64,000 nucleotides of DNA, taken from the NCBI RefSeq assembly GCF_030534335.1, contig NZ_CP130565.1, positions 4,299,501 to 4,363,500 of the forward strand. Direction: 5' to 3'. This document shows, piece after piece, positions 26,833-35,084 of this stretch. Each line of letters opens with the position of its first letter. Position 1 is the first letter of the stretch. This DNA comes from Marivirga harenae (GTDB lineage: Bacteria > Bacteroidota > Bacteroidia > Cytophagales > Cyclobacteriaceae). Below the pieces are notes generated by a model that was not told the origin of the DNA, made no database searches, and saw only the letters and a program-made list of their open reading frames with translations. Both the position numbers and the translations under genes were made by a program.

Positions 26833-27942
26833 ATGAATACAAATCAAGCACTATTAAAACCTATTCAATTAGGAGATTTAACACTAAAAAATAGAGTCAT
26901 TATGGCTCCAATGACCAGAAGTAGAGCAGATAATCCTGAAAAAATAGCTAGTGCAGCTTTACAGGGAACCTATTATCAGCAAAGATCTTCTGCTGGTTTA
27001 ATCATCACCGAAGGTTCTCAAATTTCAGAAAAAGCTGTAGGCTATATTAATACTCCCGGCATTCACACTAAAGCACAAACGGAAGCTTGGGAAGAGGTGA
27101 CCAAAATGGTGCACGATGAGGGTGGTAAAATTTTTATCCAGCTTTGGCATGTAGGCAGAATATCACATCCTGATTTTCATAATGGAGAACTACCACATGC
27201 TCCTTCAGCGCTTAATCCTGAAGCAAAATCTTTTACTCCTGAGGGATTCAAAGACACGGTGGTACCAAAGGAAATGAGCCTTGAGGACATCCAGCAGACC
27301 ATCCAGGATTTCAAGAATGCAGCAGCAAATGCATGGGAAGCAGGTTTCGATGGTGTTGAAATCCATTCATCAAATGGTTATTTATTACATCAATTCTTCA
27401 GTTCCACTTCAAATATTCGCGAAGATGAATATGGTGGCTCCATTGAAAACAGAGCCAGAATACTTTTTGAAATTATAGATGAGATTAAACAAGTGATGCC
27501 TGAAAACAGAATTGGGTTAAGATTAAATCCTTCACTGCATGGTATTTTCGGAATGACTTTAAATGAAGACACCATTCCAACTTTCGACTATATTATTGAA
27601 AAGTTAAATGATTATGATTTAGCTTATTTACACTTATCAGAACCTTTTAATGATGTATCAGATGTAGAAGACGCAGAGACACAAATTGCCAAAAGATACA
27701 GACCAATTTACAAAGGCAATTTAATGATTAATGCTAATTTCGATCAAGAAAAAGGTAATAAGGTTATTGAAGATGGAGATGCTGATATGGTAGCTTATGG
27801 AAAGCCTTACATCTCAAACCCTGATTTAGTAGAGCGTTTTGAGAACGGGGCTGAGCTAGCAGAATTTGATACTGATACTTTCTATACGCCTGGTCATAAA
27901 GGCTATACCGATTACCCGAAACTTCAAGAGGTAGAAAATTAA
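26833..27942 (+). CDS. Old yellow enzyme family alkene reductase (NADH:flavin oxidoreductase)
   Basis: This FMN-dependent TIM-barrel enzyme of 369 residues reduces activated C=C bonds in enones, nitro-esters or maleimides with NAD(P)H. Visible are the FMN-binding N-terminus (NRVIMAPMTRSRA), QLWHVGR, and the catalytic region HSSNGYLLHQF, where His and Asn hold the substrate carbonyl and Tyr donates the proton. The REDEYGGSIENR signature follows. HSSN replaces the more usual HAAN/HGAN but keeps the key residues. It is encoded directly after the MarR gene and followed by a terminator. Confidence 0.93.
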   Translation: MNTNQALLKPIQLGDLTLKNRVIMAPMTRSRADNPEKIASAALQGTYYQQRSSAGLIITEGSQISEKAVGYINTPGIHTKAQTEAWEEVTKMVHDEGGKIFIQLWHVGRISHPDFHNGELPHAPSALNPEAKSFTPEGFKDTVVPKEMSLEDIQQTIQDFKNAAANAWEAGFDGVEIHSSNGYLLHQFFSSTSNIREDEYGGSIENRARILFEIIDEIKQVMPENRIGLRLNPSLHGIFGMTLNEDTIPTFDYIIEKLNDYDLAYLHLSEPFNDVSDVEDAETQIAKRYRPIYKGNLMINANFDQEKGNKVIEDGDADMVAYGKPYISNPDLVERFENGAELAEFDTDTFYTPGHKGYTDYPKLQEVEN

Positions 27943-27967
27943 AGTTTAATAGTTTAGTATATGGTTG

Positions 27968-28000
27968 AGCCACCTAGATGAGAATTCGGGTGGCTTTTTT
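27968..28000 (+). terminator. Terminator of the marR-reductase operon
   Basis: AGCCACC (27968-27974) pairs with GGTGGCT (27989-27995) around a 14-nt loop, followed by a T run to 28000. It lies 26 bp after the reductase stop codon. Confidence 0.88.
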
Positions 28001-28056
28001 ATTTTGCAAATTTACTTTTTGTGAAACGCTATTTCAGGACTAGACAGATTTAAATT

Positions 28057-28091
28057 AAAAAAAGCCTCTTCAAACTAATGAAAAGGCTTTT
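28057..28091 (-). terminator. Original ssrA terminator, displaced by the island
   Basis: On the minus strand AAAAGCCT and AGGCTTTT form an 8-bp stem with a 16-nt loop, followed by seven T. It sits 4 bp outside the left attachment core. Without the island it would lie immediately 3' of ssrA, which fits a tmRNA terminator. It is now about 20.8 kb from ssrA. Confidence 0.85.
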
Positions 28092-28094
28092 ATT

Positions 28095-28103
28095 GTGGAG
28101 TTG
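28095..28103 (+). other. Left attachment core (attL)
   Basis: GTGGAGTTG with left flank TTATT (chromosome, ssrA terminator side) and right flank TCAAG (element). It is a direct copy of the core in ssrA at 48863. The flank logic fits attB = TTATT-core-GAGGG and attP = TCAAA-core-TCAAG. Confidence 0.88.
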
Positions 28104-28137
28104 TCAAGAACAAACCCTATCCTTCAAAATCTTCGTT

Positions 28138-28161
28138 TCTGCTTAGCATAAGCAGATTTTT
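28138..28161 (+). terminator. Hairpin with T run near the left end of the island
   Basis: TCTGCTTA and TAAGCAGA form an 8-bp stem with a 3-nt loop, followed by TTTTT. The T run itself begins a second perfect hairpin (TTTTTCAC-CTTA-GTGAAAAA, 28157-28176). The same structure occurs inverted at 45270-45308. It may block transcription entering the element from the chromosome, or be part of the integrase binding region. Confidence 0.55.
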
Positions 28162-28178
28162 CACCTTAGTGAAAAAGC

Positions 28179-28200
28179 AGGTACTACAATTGGTCAATTA
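28179..28200 (+). promoter_or_regulatory. Candidate integrase arm-type site, left
   Basis: A 22-bp sequence beginning AGGTACTACAATTGG lies 76 bp inside the left core. It matches 48641-48662, on the other side of the core in the circular form, at 21 of 22 positions. Such repeats around an attP are usual binding sites for the N-terminal arm domain of tyrosine integrases. Binding is inferred. Confidence 0.5.
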
Positions 28201-28306
28201 TTTTAGCTTTTCAACTGATTTTCTTGTGATTTTCACACTCTTAAGATAATTGATTTAATTGGGATGATAAAACGATCAGAACTATCAATTTCTTCACTGC
28301 GTTAAA

Positions 28307-28498
28307 TTGGATATGCTTAGATATGATAAAGTATTAATCAACTACCGAAGACTGCACCATCGGATATCACGTGGTGAGAGTTTATCTCCTGACCATCAAC
28401 GATATTATGACGGTGCAAGTAAACTACTTTCTGGTATCATCAAACATGGTAACCTTAATAGTGGTAACGGCTTAGATACCAATAATAAAAAATTATAA
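28307..28498 (+). CDS. Small protein of the island repeat (copy 1), unknown
   Basis: This 63-residue basic protein is identical to that at 44948-45139. The N-terminal half is helical with many Arg, His and Tyr (YDKVLINYRRLHHRISRGE), so nucleic-acid binding is possible. I know no family for it. It lies ~200 bp from the attachment core, a place where excision (Xis-like) factors are often encoded, but no known Xis pattern is seen. Perfect conservation in both arms reflects the repeat rather than selection. Confidence 0.45.
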   Translation: MDMLRYDKVLINYRRLHHRISRGESLSPDHQRYYDGASKLLSGIIKHGNLNSGNGLDTNNKKL

Positions 28499-28542
28499 TA
28501 TTTTATAAAATCTACTTTTAGCTAAAATTCTACTTAGAAGTT

Positions 28543-28722
28543 CCGCATGTATGCGGGCACGGGGTATCACCCCCTGCAGTCCCCCTTCGTAATGGCGGGG
28601 GGATACTCCCCCCACCACTACTTCAACTAATACAATGTACAAGCATCGGTACTAGATGTGGATAAGACCTTATTATGACGGTGGTATAGTTTCGCTTTAT
28701 AGCGAGCACAGGGCTATGCCCT
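28543..28722. ncRNA. Array of five GC-rich hairpins (copy 1), candidate structured RNA or origin
   Basis: Within 180 bp of an otherwise AT-rich region are five perfect short stems: CCGCAT/ATGCGG (28543-28556), GGGGT/ACCCC (28561-28573), GGGGGG/CCCCCC (28597-28613), CGCT/AGCG (28693-28704) and AGGGC/GCCCT (28710-28722). There is no open reading frame of note. It may be a structured RNA, a replication or transfer origin, or a recombination site. The type label is a guess. Confidence 0.35.
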
Positions 28723-28972
28723 TTGCAAAACCCATGTGATAGAAGAATAAGGAAAATATCCCTTTAAATGGATTTAAGACCGATATGGGGATTCCCATAA
28801 CCGTCTAATTTGCTTTAAACGCATTTTTTAAAATATAGTGTATTGACTGATAAGATATTAAAGACTGGCACTAGTTATCTTATTAGATAATGAAAATGGG
28901 TAATTAGGGGTACATTATTCTTTTCCTTTTACTAATGAACAAGTGTTTACCCATTTTATGGTAATGAGAATG

Positions 28973-28994
28973 AAACGCCTCATTAGAGGTGTTT
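28973..28994 (-). terminator. Terminator after the 81-codon gene (copy 1)
   Basis: AAACGCCTC and GAGGTGTTT (one G-T pair) form a 9-bp stem with a 4-nt loop, 43 bp past the stop of the 81-codon frame on the minus strand. The T run on that strand is weak, but a run exists on the plus side. Confidence 0.55.
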
Positions 28995-29036
28995 TATTTG
29001 AGAGTGTTAAGCTTATCGTTAATTGAATAAAGTATA

Positions 29037-29282
29037 TCAATTTAGATTTAATGATATCACCATTAGATCATTAGTGACACAATATTCAAATTGATCAACA
29101 TAATATTTAATCTCCACTGGAGTAAATTCATCTACCTTCTTTACATTCTTCATGAGATTACGATATCTCACAAAGCATTGCTTATGTTCACATTCTAATA
29201 TCATGTAAGCTCTTCGGAATGTATCCAGTGAAGTGTATGCTAGTCTTTCATCTGGCAGTAGGTGCATCTCTCGGATTCTCAT
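29037..29282 (-). CDS. Small protein of the island repeat (copy 1), unknown
   Basis: This 81-residue protein is identical to that at 44164-44409. It is helical, with three Cys and several aromatic residues (FRRAYMILECEHKQCFVRYRN), and I know no family for it. In the intact arrangement on the right arm it follows the serine recombinase by 123 bp on the same strand, so it may be a recombination accessory protein. Here it follows only the recombinase remnant. A hairpin terminator lies downstream. Confidence 0.5.
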   Translation of the reverse strand: MRIREMHLLPDERLAYTSLDTFRRAYMILECEHKQCFVRYRNLMKNVKKVDEFTPVEIKYYVDQFEYCVTNDLMVISLNLN

Positions 29283-29405
29283 GATAGTGTGGGTAAATAA
29301 ACGTTCGGTTATTTGGTAATAGATTTACAGGGGAGGTTGACGGGATTGGTGAGCAGAATTAGCAGTTTAATTATAACAGTAATTTTTTACCCCCACCTTT
29401 ATTTA

Positions 29406-29547
29406 CTATAGTTGCAACTTCCTTCTAGCTTCTCGCAACACGTAACCATCGGTTTTTCTTTTCTTTTTATCTTTAGCACCTGCTGGTCTGCCTACCTTCT
29501 TGCCTTGTGATCTGGCTCGATTAAGTCCTTCAATGGTACGCTGCCTA
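29406..29547 (-). pseudogene. Remnant (last 47 codons) of the serine recombinase
   Basis: This is the reverse-strand copy of 43899-44040 and ends with the same stop codon. The match stops at 29547 because the repeat ends there. It lacks the catalytic domain and is not functional as it stands. If the interval 29548-43898 were inverted, this remnant would be joined to the 5' part and restore a full gene. Confidence 0.9.
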
Positions 29548-29607
29548 TAATATGATAATTTGGCAAGATTATTGCAGTATTCATGTAAAAAAATTTGTGT
29601 GGATTAA

Positions 29608-30264
29608 ATGAGAAGGTGTTACAATTGTGGGAAAGAAGTGAGTAGAAAAGACAAATCAGAGATTAAGGAGCACATTCCCGCTCAAAATCTGTTCGCTGGA
29701 TACAGCTCGGAGTACAAAAATAACAGGATAGTTGTGCCAAGTTGTAAGGATTGTAATAATGGAACAAGTGACATTGATGAAGAGTTTAGAAACTTTATTG
29801 GTGTTATGAGTAACTCCGAAGAACTAGATCAGATAAGTAAGAATACAACAAAATCCATGATAACCCTTAAAAAAGAGTTTGAAAGATTAACCCTAGATGA
29901 AAATGGAAATATTATTGGTGTGAAATTTAATGACAGGCAAATAAAAGATAATCATTGTAAAATATTTAAGGGGCTTTATTACCATCAATATAGTCAACCA
30001 CTACCACAGGATTACAAGGTAGAGGCAACATTTGATCCAACTGAATATACTCAAATGTGCGTACACTATTTGCAAGGCAATTTTAAATGGGATCATTCTG
30101 GTCACCCAGAAGTTTTTAAGTATATTATTCAGCCTTTTAGAGAAAACTTAAATAATCCAGAAAAAAAGAATTTACAAATGAGTTCCGAAGATTCCGTTAT
30201 CGTTGGGCTTCTTGTTTATAATGTACATCATGCTTGCATTGTTCTTGCTTCTAATAACATTTGA
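29608..30264 (+). CDS. HNH-like zinc-finger nuclease candidate
   Basis: This 218-residue protein has an N-terminal Cys4-type HNH-like core: CYNCGKE (4-10), then KEHIPAQNLF with the likely catalytic His, then VPSCKDCNNG with the second Cys pair. This pattern is seen in HNH nucleases linked to defence and mobile elements. The C-terminal ~140 residues have no recognised domain. It is the only plus-strand gene next to the restriction operon and converges on the DUF2971 gene. The nuclease role is inferred from the motif. Confidence 0.6.
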   Translation: MRRCYNCGKEVSRKDKSEIKEHIPAQNLFAGYSSEYKNNRIVVPSCKDCNNGTSDIDEEFRNFIGVMSNSEELDQISKNTTKSMITLKKEFERLTLDENGNIIGVKFNDRQIKDNHCKIFKGLYYHQYSQPLPQDYKVEATFDPTEYTQMCVHYLQGNFKWDHSGHPEVFKYIIQPFRENLNNPEKKNLQMSSEDSVIVGLLVYNVHHACIVLASNNI

Positions 30265-30291
30265 GGATTTATAGATTTACATTTGTTAAAT

Positions 30292-31083
30292 CTAATATAC
30301 TGGAGGTTTTAGTAGGCTAGATTTCTCAATTATCGAAGTTTTCCCGTTACTACCGAGTATTTCTTCTACCTTTCTTTTTACATCTCCACCACTGGTTGGA
30401 GGAAGAATTATTTTATGTATTAATTTATTTAGATCGCAACTGATGAACTTACCATTCTCGTTATCTTCCCAATAATAGTCATCATGAACTGCATCTTGAA
30501 TTTCTGCAAATAAACGTAATTCACGCTCATGCTCAAAAGCCTTCCTTTTATGAATTATTGGGCTTGACAAGTTATAGCTCTTTACTGGATAGTCTTTTTT
30601 GTCATACCAAACATCTTTTTCATAATCTAAGTATCGAACTTTACTAATTGCCACTTCTTCATCGGAAGATTCAAAAGCAGCTTTTAAACCCCGCACTGTA
30701 GATTGTATTGCGACTCCTTCATTGGATTTAAGATATAATCTCCACATAGCATCAGATTCACCATCATTTTGATGCCAGCAATTAACTATAAATGATCTTT
30801 TTAGTTTCTGGTGAAATATTCCGATTTCGTCACTTTTATTTTTAGCTTCTTCAGTAGTTATTTTCTTACCAAATTCTGATGCAATTATATGTTCCATTTT
30901 CTGTCTAAACTCTACTTCTCTCTTCGGAACACTTCCTTCGTATGGATCAGAAAATTTATCTGATCTACAAAAAAACAAAGATTTTTGATTCAGAAGACTT
31001 TCAAATTTTTCCAAATCCATATAACGCCATATGGTAAGGTTATCATCAGGCTCTATTAATGCTGGATAAGTTATAATTGACAT
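30292..31083 (-). CDS. DUF2971 protein, last gene of the restriction operon
   Basis: This 263-residue protein shows the DUF2971 pattern: LTIWRYMDLEKFESLL, LFFCRSDKFSDPYEG, then FIVNCWHQNDGESDAMWRLY, the conserved W/D/MW core, and KRKAFEHERELRLF near the end. The function of the family is unsettled; members occur often in defence islands. It starts 6 bp after the HNH gene, so it is the sixth gene of the hsd operon. Confidence 0.82.
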   Translation of the reverse strand: MSIITYPALIEPDDNLTIWRYMDLEKFESLLNQKSLFFCRSDKFSDPYEGSVPKREVEFRQKMEHIIASEFGKKITTEEAKNKSDEIGIFHQKLKRSFIVNCWHQNDGESDAMWRLYLKSNEGVAIQSTVRGLKAAFESSDEEVAISKVRYLDYEKDVWYDKKDYPVKSYNLSSPIIHKRKAFEHERELRLFAEIQDAVHDDYYWEDNENGKFISCDLNKLIHKIILPPTSGGDVKRKVEEILGSNGKTSIIEKSSLLKPPVY

Positions 31084-31089
31084 CCTGAT

Positions 31090-32133
31090 TTATTTTAAGA
31101 TAGACTTCAACTCTTCAATACTATACACTGGATCACCTTTATGAAGCATTTTATGGCAATTACTACATACCAAGGCTATGTCCGATTTCTTAGTGACTTT
31201 TTCTCCCTCTTTTTCAGCGAGGGGATTTAGGTGATGTGCTTCGATAAAACCTTCTCCGCATTGTCCGTATACTTCCTTGAAAGAAAACCCACATACTTCG
31301 CACCTCAGTAGTGGGTCTTTAGCGATAGCCGACTTTTTAATATTCAATATAAAAGAAGGATTTCTTTCATATTGCATATGTGTAGAAAGCTTTGACTTTC
31401 CTTCTACCGTGGATAGATTACCTTCATCTTGGACATCCTTATTAGTATCACTTGATTTATAAAGTTCTAAGATTTCCCGATGGATAAATAAGTGGAAATC
31501 TTCTATCAACCATGCCCAGTCAATCTTGCCGAAACTATCCTTGGCTTTTACATTTAGTTCAGGATTGTCTCTGTAAAACTTATTCCACTCTGCCAACCAT
31601 AGGCTTTCTATAGGAAAGTCTCTCAGAATCCTCTCCGTTTCCTTGAAATATTCTTGACATTGAAGGAAGTATTTTATTCCTTTTTTATGCAACTGATCTA
31701 AGTCTTTATTAAATAAGTATGAGATGGTGTATGTAAAACCTGACATAGGTGAAGCATAGAATCTATTAGGGAACAGAGATGCGATCCAAGCAGAAAGTCC
31801 TGTAAAACTCATTGATCTCCCACTCCAATCGATACTGTCAAAGCTATTTCCTTCATGTAATCGTCTGAAAAGTTCAATATCAGATATTGTAATAAATTCG
31901 CTTAGTTTTTCCCTACCACTCTTTTGTACGAACTGTACTCCACGGCTTCCATATGTGTAGGTTATTTTCTGAGAATTTATTAATACTTCAAGAATTTGTA
32001 GGTTTGAATCAGACCAGTAGACATTTTCATATACGTAGTTGGCGTATTCGAACTTATAGGATTCTTTTTTAATCCATTCTCCAGCTTTGCAAGCCTTCAA
32101 ATATTTACTTATCACTTTGTCCAGTTGCTGCAT
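31090..32133 (-). CDS. HNH endonuclease of the restriction operon
   Basis: This 347-residue protein has a C-terminal McrA-like HNH domain: CEVC (278-281), EAHHLNPL (about 298-305, with the catalytic His pair) and CSNCH (323-327). The N-terminal ~270 residues are a separate domain that I do not recognise, possibly for target recognition. It starts 1 bp after hsdR and precedes DUF2971. HNH proteins of this kind can cut modified DNA; as part of this operon it may be a second restriction activity. The function is inferred. Confidence 0.8.
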   Translation of the reverse strand: MQQLDKVISKYLKACKAGEWIKKESYKFEYANYVYENVYWSDSNLQILEVLINSQKITYTYGSRGVQFVQKSGREKLSEFITISDIELFRRLHEGNSFDSIDWSGRSMSFTGLSAWIASLFPNRFYASPMSGFTYTISYLFNKDLDQLHKKGIKYFLQCQEYFKETERILRDFPIESLWLAEWNKFYRDNPELNVKAKDSFGKIDWAWLIEDFHLFIHREILELYKSSDTNKDVQDEGNLSTVEGKSKLSTHMQYERNPSFILNIKKSAIAKDPLLRCEVCGFSFKEVYGQCGEGFIEAHHLNPLAEKEGEKVTKKSDIALVCSNCHKMLHKGDPVYSIEELKSILK

Positions 32134-32134
32134 A

Positions 32135-35083
32135 TTAGTCTTTTCTTAACCTCTCATATACCTTCTCCAGCATCCAACCCTTCACCACTTTTGAGAAATC
32201 CTGATCATCCATGATCTTCTGAAAAATATCTTGATTTTGATCCATTCGGTTGATGATCGAATTTAAAAACATCTCTTCAAATCCGTATTTAAAATTCTCT
32301 TTAGTGTTAGACTTTGCCTGTTGCTGTAGGGAAGAATTAGCAGAAAGTTCTTCCTCTATTTGGTCAAAAAATAGCTTGTCACCGTCCTTGAATTCTGTGC
32401 CAAATCTGTCGTTCAGGACATTGATTATTTCCGAAAGCTGTGCCTTATCTTCCTTAGTCTGGCGAATGCCAGCCTCCTTGATTCCATCAAGACCATACTC
32501 TGCTTGATCCTCAAGCAGGATGGCTGATTCCCTCATCTTCTGGATTCGGTAGTACTCTAACGCTACCTCGTCTCCAAGCTGAAATTTGTCAGTTTCTTTT
32601 CGTGGCAATTTCTTTAGTAAAAATCTTAAATAGGCAAATAGCTTCTCCAGCTCAGCATCCTGAAAAGGCATAATTTGAGTTAAGAATGAATACAGCCTAG
32701 TAAAGGTGGTGGCTGCATGTTTAAAATTTTCTTGCTCGTCCTCCGATGGCATATGTATAAATCGTTGTACTGCAGGATCAATGTAGCTATTTAATTTTGC
32801 ATGGTCTTTCTTTGATAATTCCGCACCAGCTTTAAAATAGGTGCTGGCAAAATTATCGATCTCCGATTGCCAGAGAATTTGAGAACTTTCCAGTTGATTC
32901 TTGAGGTCATATAAGTGGTCAGGGTCAGTAGATTCTTCTACAGTAGTAAGCTCATAGAATGGCTGAAAAGACTCTTTGATGCTTTCCTCTTCATTTACGA
33001 AGTCCAAAACAAAAGTCCCTTCTTTACCTTTGGTGGTTCTATTCAGTCTTGACAGTGTTTGTACTGCTAATACTCCAGACAGTGGCTTATCAACATACAT
33101 AGTATGTAGCAGTGGCTCGTCAAAACCCGTTTGATATTTGTTAGCCACTATTAGCACTTGGTACTCATTTGAATGAAACTTATCCTTAAGTTCACTCATT
33201 GAGAATCCTGTCATTTGTGGTTCTGTGTACTCTGCACCACCATCATTAACAGTTCCCGAAAATGCCACTAAGGTTTTAATGTCAGTGTACTTCTTTTCTT
33301 TGATATACCTGTCAAACTCCAGCTTATAGCGTACAGCATGAAGTCTTGACGAAGTAACTAACATGGCTTTTGCTTTACCACCTATCTTGTGAGCCACCAC
33401 TCGTCTAAAGTGCTCGACCATCACCTCTGTTTTTTGGGCGATGTTGTGCGGGTGCAGCTTCACAAAGCGTGCAATAGCTATGGCTGCTTTCTTCTTGTTT
33501 ACTTCAGGATCATCCTGAATAGCTTTAGTAAGCTTAAAAAAAGTTTTATAAGTGGTATAGTTCTTTAATACATCGTGGATAAAACCTTCTTGGATTGCCT
33601 GCTTCATTGAGTAGAGATGGAATGGCTTTGGCTTGCCTTCTTTTTCTTTTGTCCCGAAGACTTCAAGTGTCTTATATTTTGGAGTAGCAGTAAATCCAAA
33701 GAAACTGAGGTTATCTTGCTTACCACGTGCCATCATGGATTTTCTGATCTGATCTTCACCGTCTTCTATTTCAACATCATCCTCATCGGCAGCTTCTTCA
33801 AGGCTGCCAGATGAGAGCACTTCCTTCATCTTTTTAGTAGCCTCACCTCCCTGACTCGAATGTGACTCATCTACAATTACCGCATAATTCCTTGCAGGTA
33901 GTCCTGATATTTTACCAATAACAAAGGGGAACTTTTGCAAAGTGGTAATAATGATATTCTTACCTTCTTGTAGTGCTTTTGCTAACTGGCTGGAATCCTT
34001 ATCAATGCGTTGTACTACTCCTTGCGTATGTTCAAACTGATAGATGGTATCCTGCAATTGATTATCTAAAACCGTTCGATCGGTGATTACGATAACGCTG
34101 TCGAATATACGCTGATCTTGGTCATTGTGGAGACTTGATAATCGATAGGACAGCCATGCAATACTATTACTTTTCCCACTACCTGCAGAGTGCTGAATCA
34201 GATAATTTTTACCTGTTCCTGATACTTTTGCATCAGCTACTAATTTACGGACAGCGTCCATTTGATGATACCTTGGGAAAATCAACTTATCCCAGTTTCC
34301 ATCTTCATCTTTTTCTAAATGAATGAATTTGCCAATTAGCTCCAGTACACTCGACTTAGCAAAAACTTCGTTCCAGAGATAGTCCGTTCTTCGTCCATCT
34401 TCATTCGGTGGATTACCAGCACCATTATCATAGCCCTTATTAAAGGGTAAATAGAATGTTTTTTTACCAGCCACTTTAGTGGTCATGGAACAAGTGTCTG
34501 CATCCACAGCAAAATGTACCAACGAACCTTTGTTAAAGTGGAAAAGCGGCTCTTTAAAGTTACGGTCAAAAATATACTGCTTCTCTGCATTTGCAGTAGT
34601 CTGCCCAGTAAAGGCATTCTTTAACTCAATGGTGGCAATACTAAAACCGTTGAGACTAATCAATAAGTCGATACTATTCTCATTTTTTCTGTCATACTTT
34701 ACCTGACGCGTGACAGAAAGTATATTCTGCTCATATTTTTTATATGCCTCTTCATTTAGCTTGCTGACAGGTTTAAAATAAGCCAGTTTTAACTTCACAC
34801 CATGGGTGGTAATTCCATTTCGAATTACATCCAGTAGCCCTCTGCTTTTAATTTCATGTTGTAAACGGTAAGCAATCCTGCTCTCAGTATTATCACCATG
34901 TACCTTCTCCAGTTTCTGGTAAGCAACTTCCTGAGTGTCTTTTAAGAAAGAGTAAAGCTGGCTTGGAATAAGTGCTGTCTCTTTATCAAACTCATTGGCT
35001 AGATACTGCTGGTATCCTTGTTCTTTCAACAGCTCTATTACTTCATCCTCGAAATCTTTTTCAGTATATGATGATTGACCCAT
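32135..35083 (-). CDS. hsdR: Type I restriction enzyme R subunit
   Basis: HsdR is the translocating nuclease of type I restriction enzymes: ATP-driven DNA pumping followed by random cleavage. The 982-residue protein has the N-terminal PD-(D/E)XK nuclease (D139, E153, K155 in IDLLI...IELK), Walker A SAGSGKS (299-305), a DESH Walker B (VIVDESHSSQ) and helicase motif VI (LSRLNRT). It is separated by 1 bp from the DUF262 gene upstream and by 1 bp from the HNH gene downstream. All motifs are intact, so it should be active. Confidence 0.96.
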   Translation of the reverse strand: MGQSSYTEKDFEDEVIELLKEQGYQQYLANEFDKETALIPSQLYSFLKDTQEVAYQKLEKVHGDNTESRIAYRLQHEIKSRGLLDVIRNGITTHGVKLKLAYFKPVSKLNEEAYKKYEQNILSVTRQVKYDRKNENSIDLLISLNGFSIATIELKNAFTGQTTANAEKQYIFDRNFKEPLFHFNKGSLVHFAVDADTCSMTTKVAGKKTFYLPFNKGYDNGAGNPPNEDGRRTDYLWNEVFAKSSVLELIGKFIHLEKDEDGNWDKLIFPRYHQMDAVRKLVADAKVSGTGKNYLIQHSAGSGKSNSIAWLSYRLSSLHNDQDQRIFDSVIVITDRTVLDNQLQDTIYQFEHTQGVVQRIDKDSSQLAKALQEGKNIIITTLQKFPFVIGKISGLPARNYAVIVDESHSSQGGEATKKMKEVLSSGSLEEAADEDDVEIEDGEDQIRKSMMARGKQDNLSFFGFTATPKYKTLEVFGTKEKEGKPKPFHLYSMKQAIQEGFIHDVLKNYTTYKTFFKLTKAIQDDPEVNKKKAAIAIARFVKLHPHNIAQKTEVMVEHFRRVVAHKIGGKAKAMLVTSSRLHAVRYKLEFDRYIKEKKYTDIKTLVAFSGTVNDGGAEYTEPQMTGFSMSELKDKFHSNEYQVLIVANKYQTGFDEPLLHTMYVDKPLSGVLAVQTLSRLNRTTKGKEGTFVLDFVNEEESIKESFQPFYELTTVEESTDPDHLYDLKNQLESSQILWQSEIDNFASTYFKAGAELSKKDHAKLNSYIDPAVQRFIHMPSEDEQENFKHAATTFTRLYSFLTQIMPFQDAELEKLFAYLRFLLKKLPRKETDKFQLGDEVALEYYRIQKMRESAILLEDQAEYGLDGIKEAGIRQTKEDKAQLSEIINVLNDRFGTEFKDGDKLFFDQIEEELSANSSLQQQAKSNTKENFKYGFEEMFLNSIINRMDQNQDIFQKIMDDQDFSKVVKGWMLEKVYERLRKD

Positions 35084-35084
35084 A

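Larger units (their letters stand above)
28095..29547 (+). repeat. Left arm of 1,453-bp inverted repeat
   Basis: This segment is the reverse complement of 43899-45351, with no indel. All stretches compared by eye were identical, including two small open frames. It starts at the attachment core and ends inside the recombinase gene, leaving only that gene's last 47 codons here. It carries the 63- and 81-codon frames, the hairpin array and a terminator. Confidence 0.93.
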
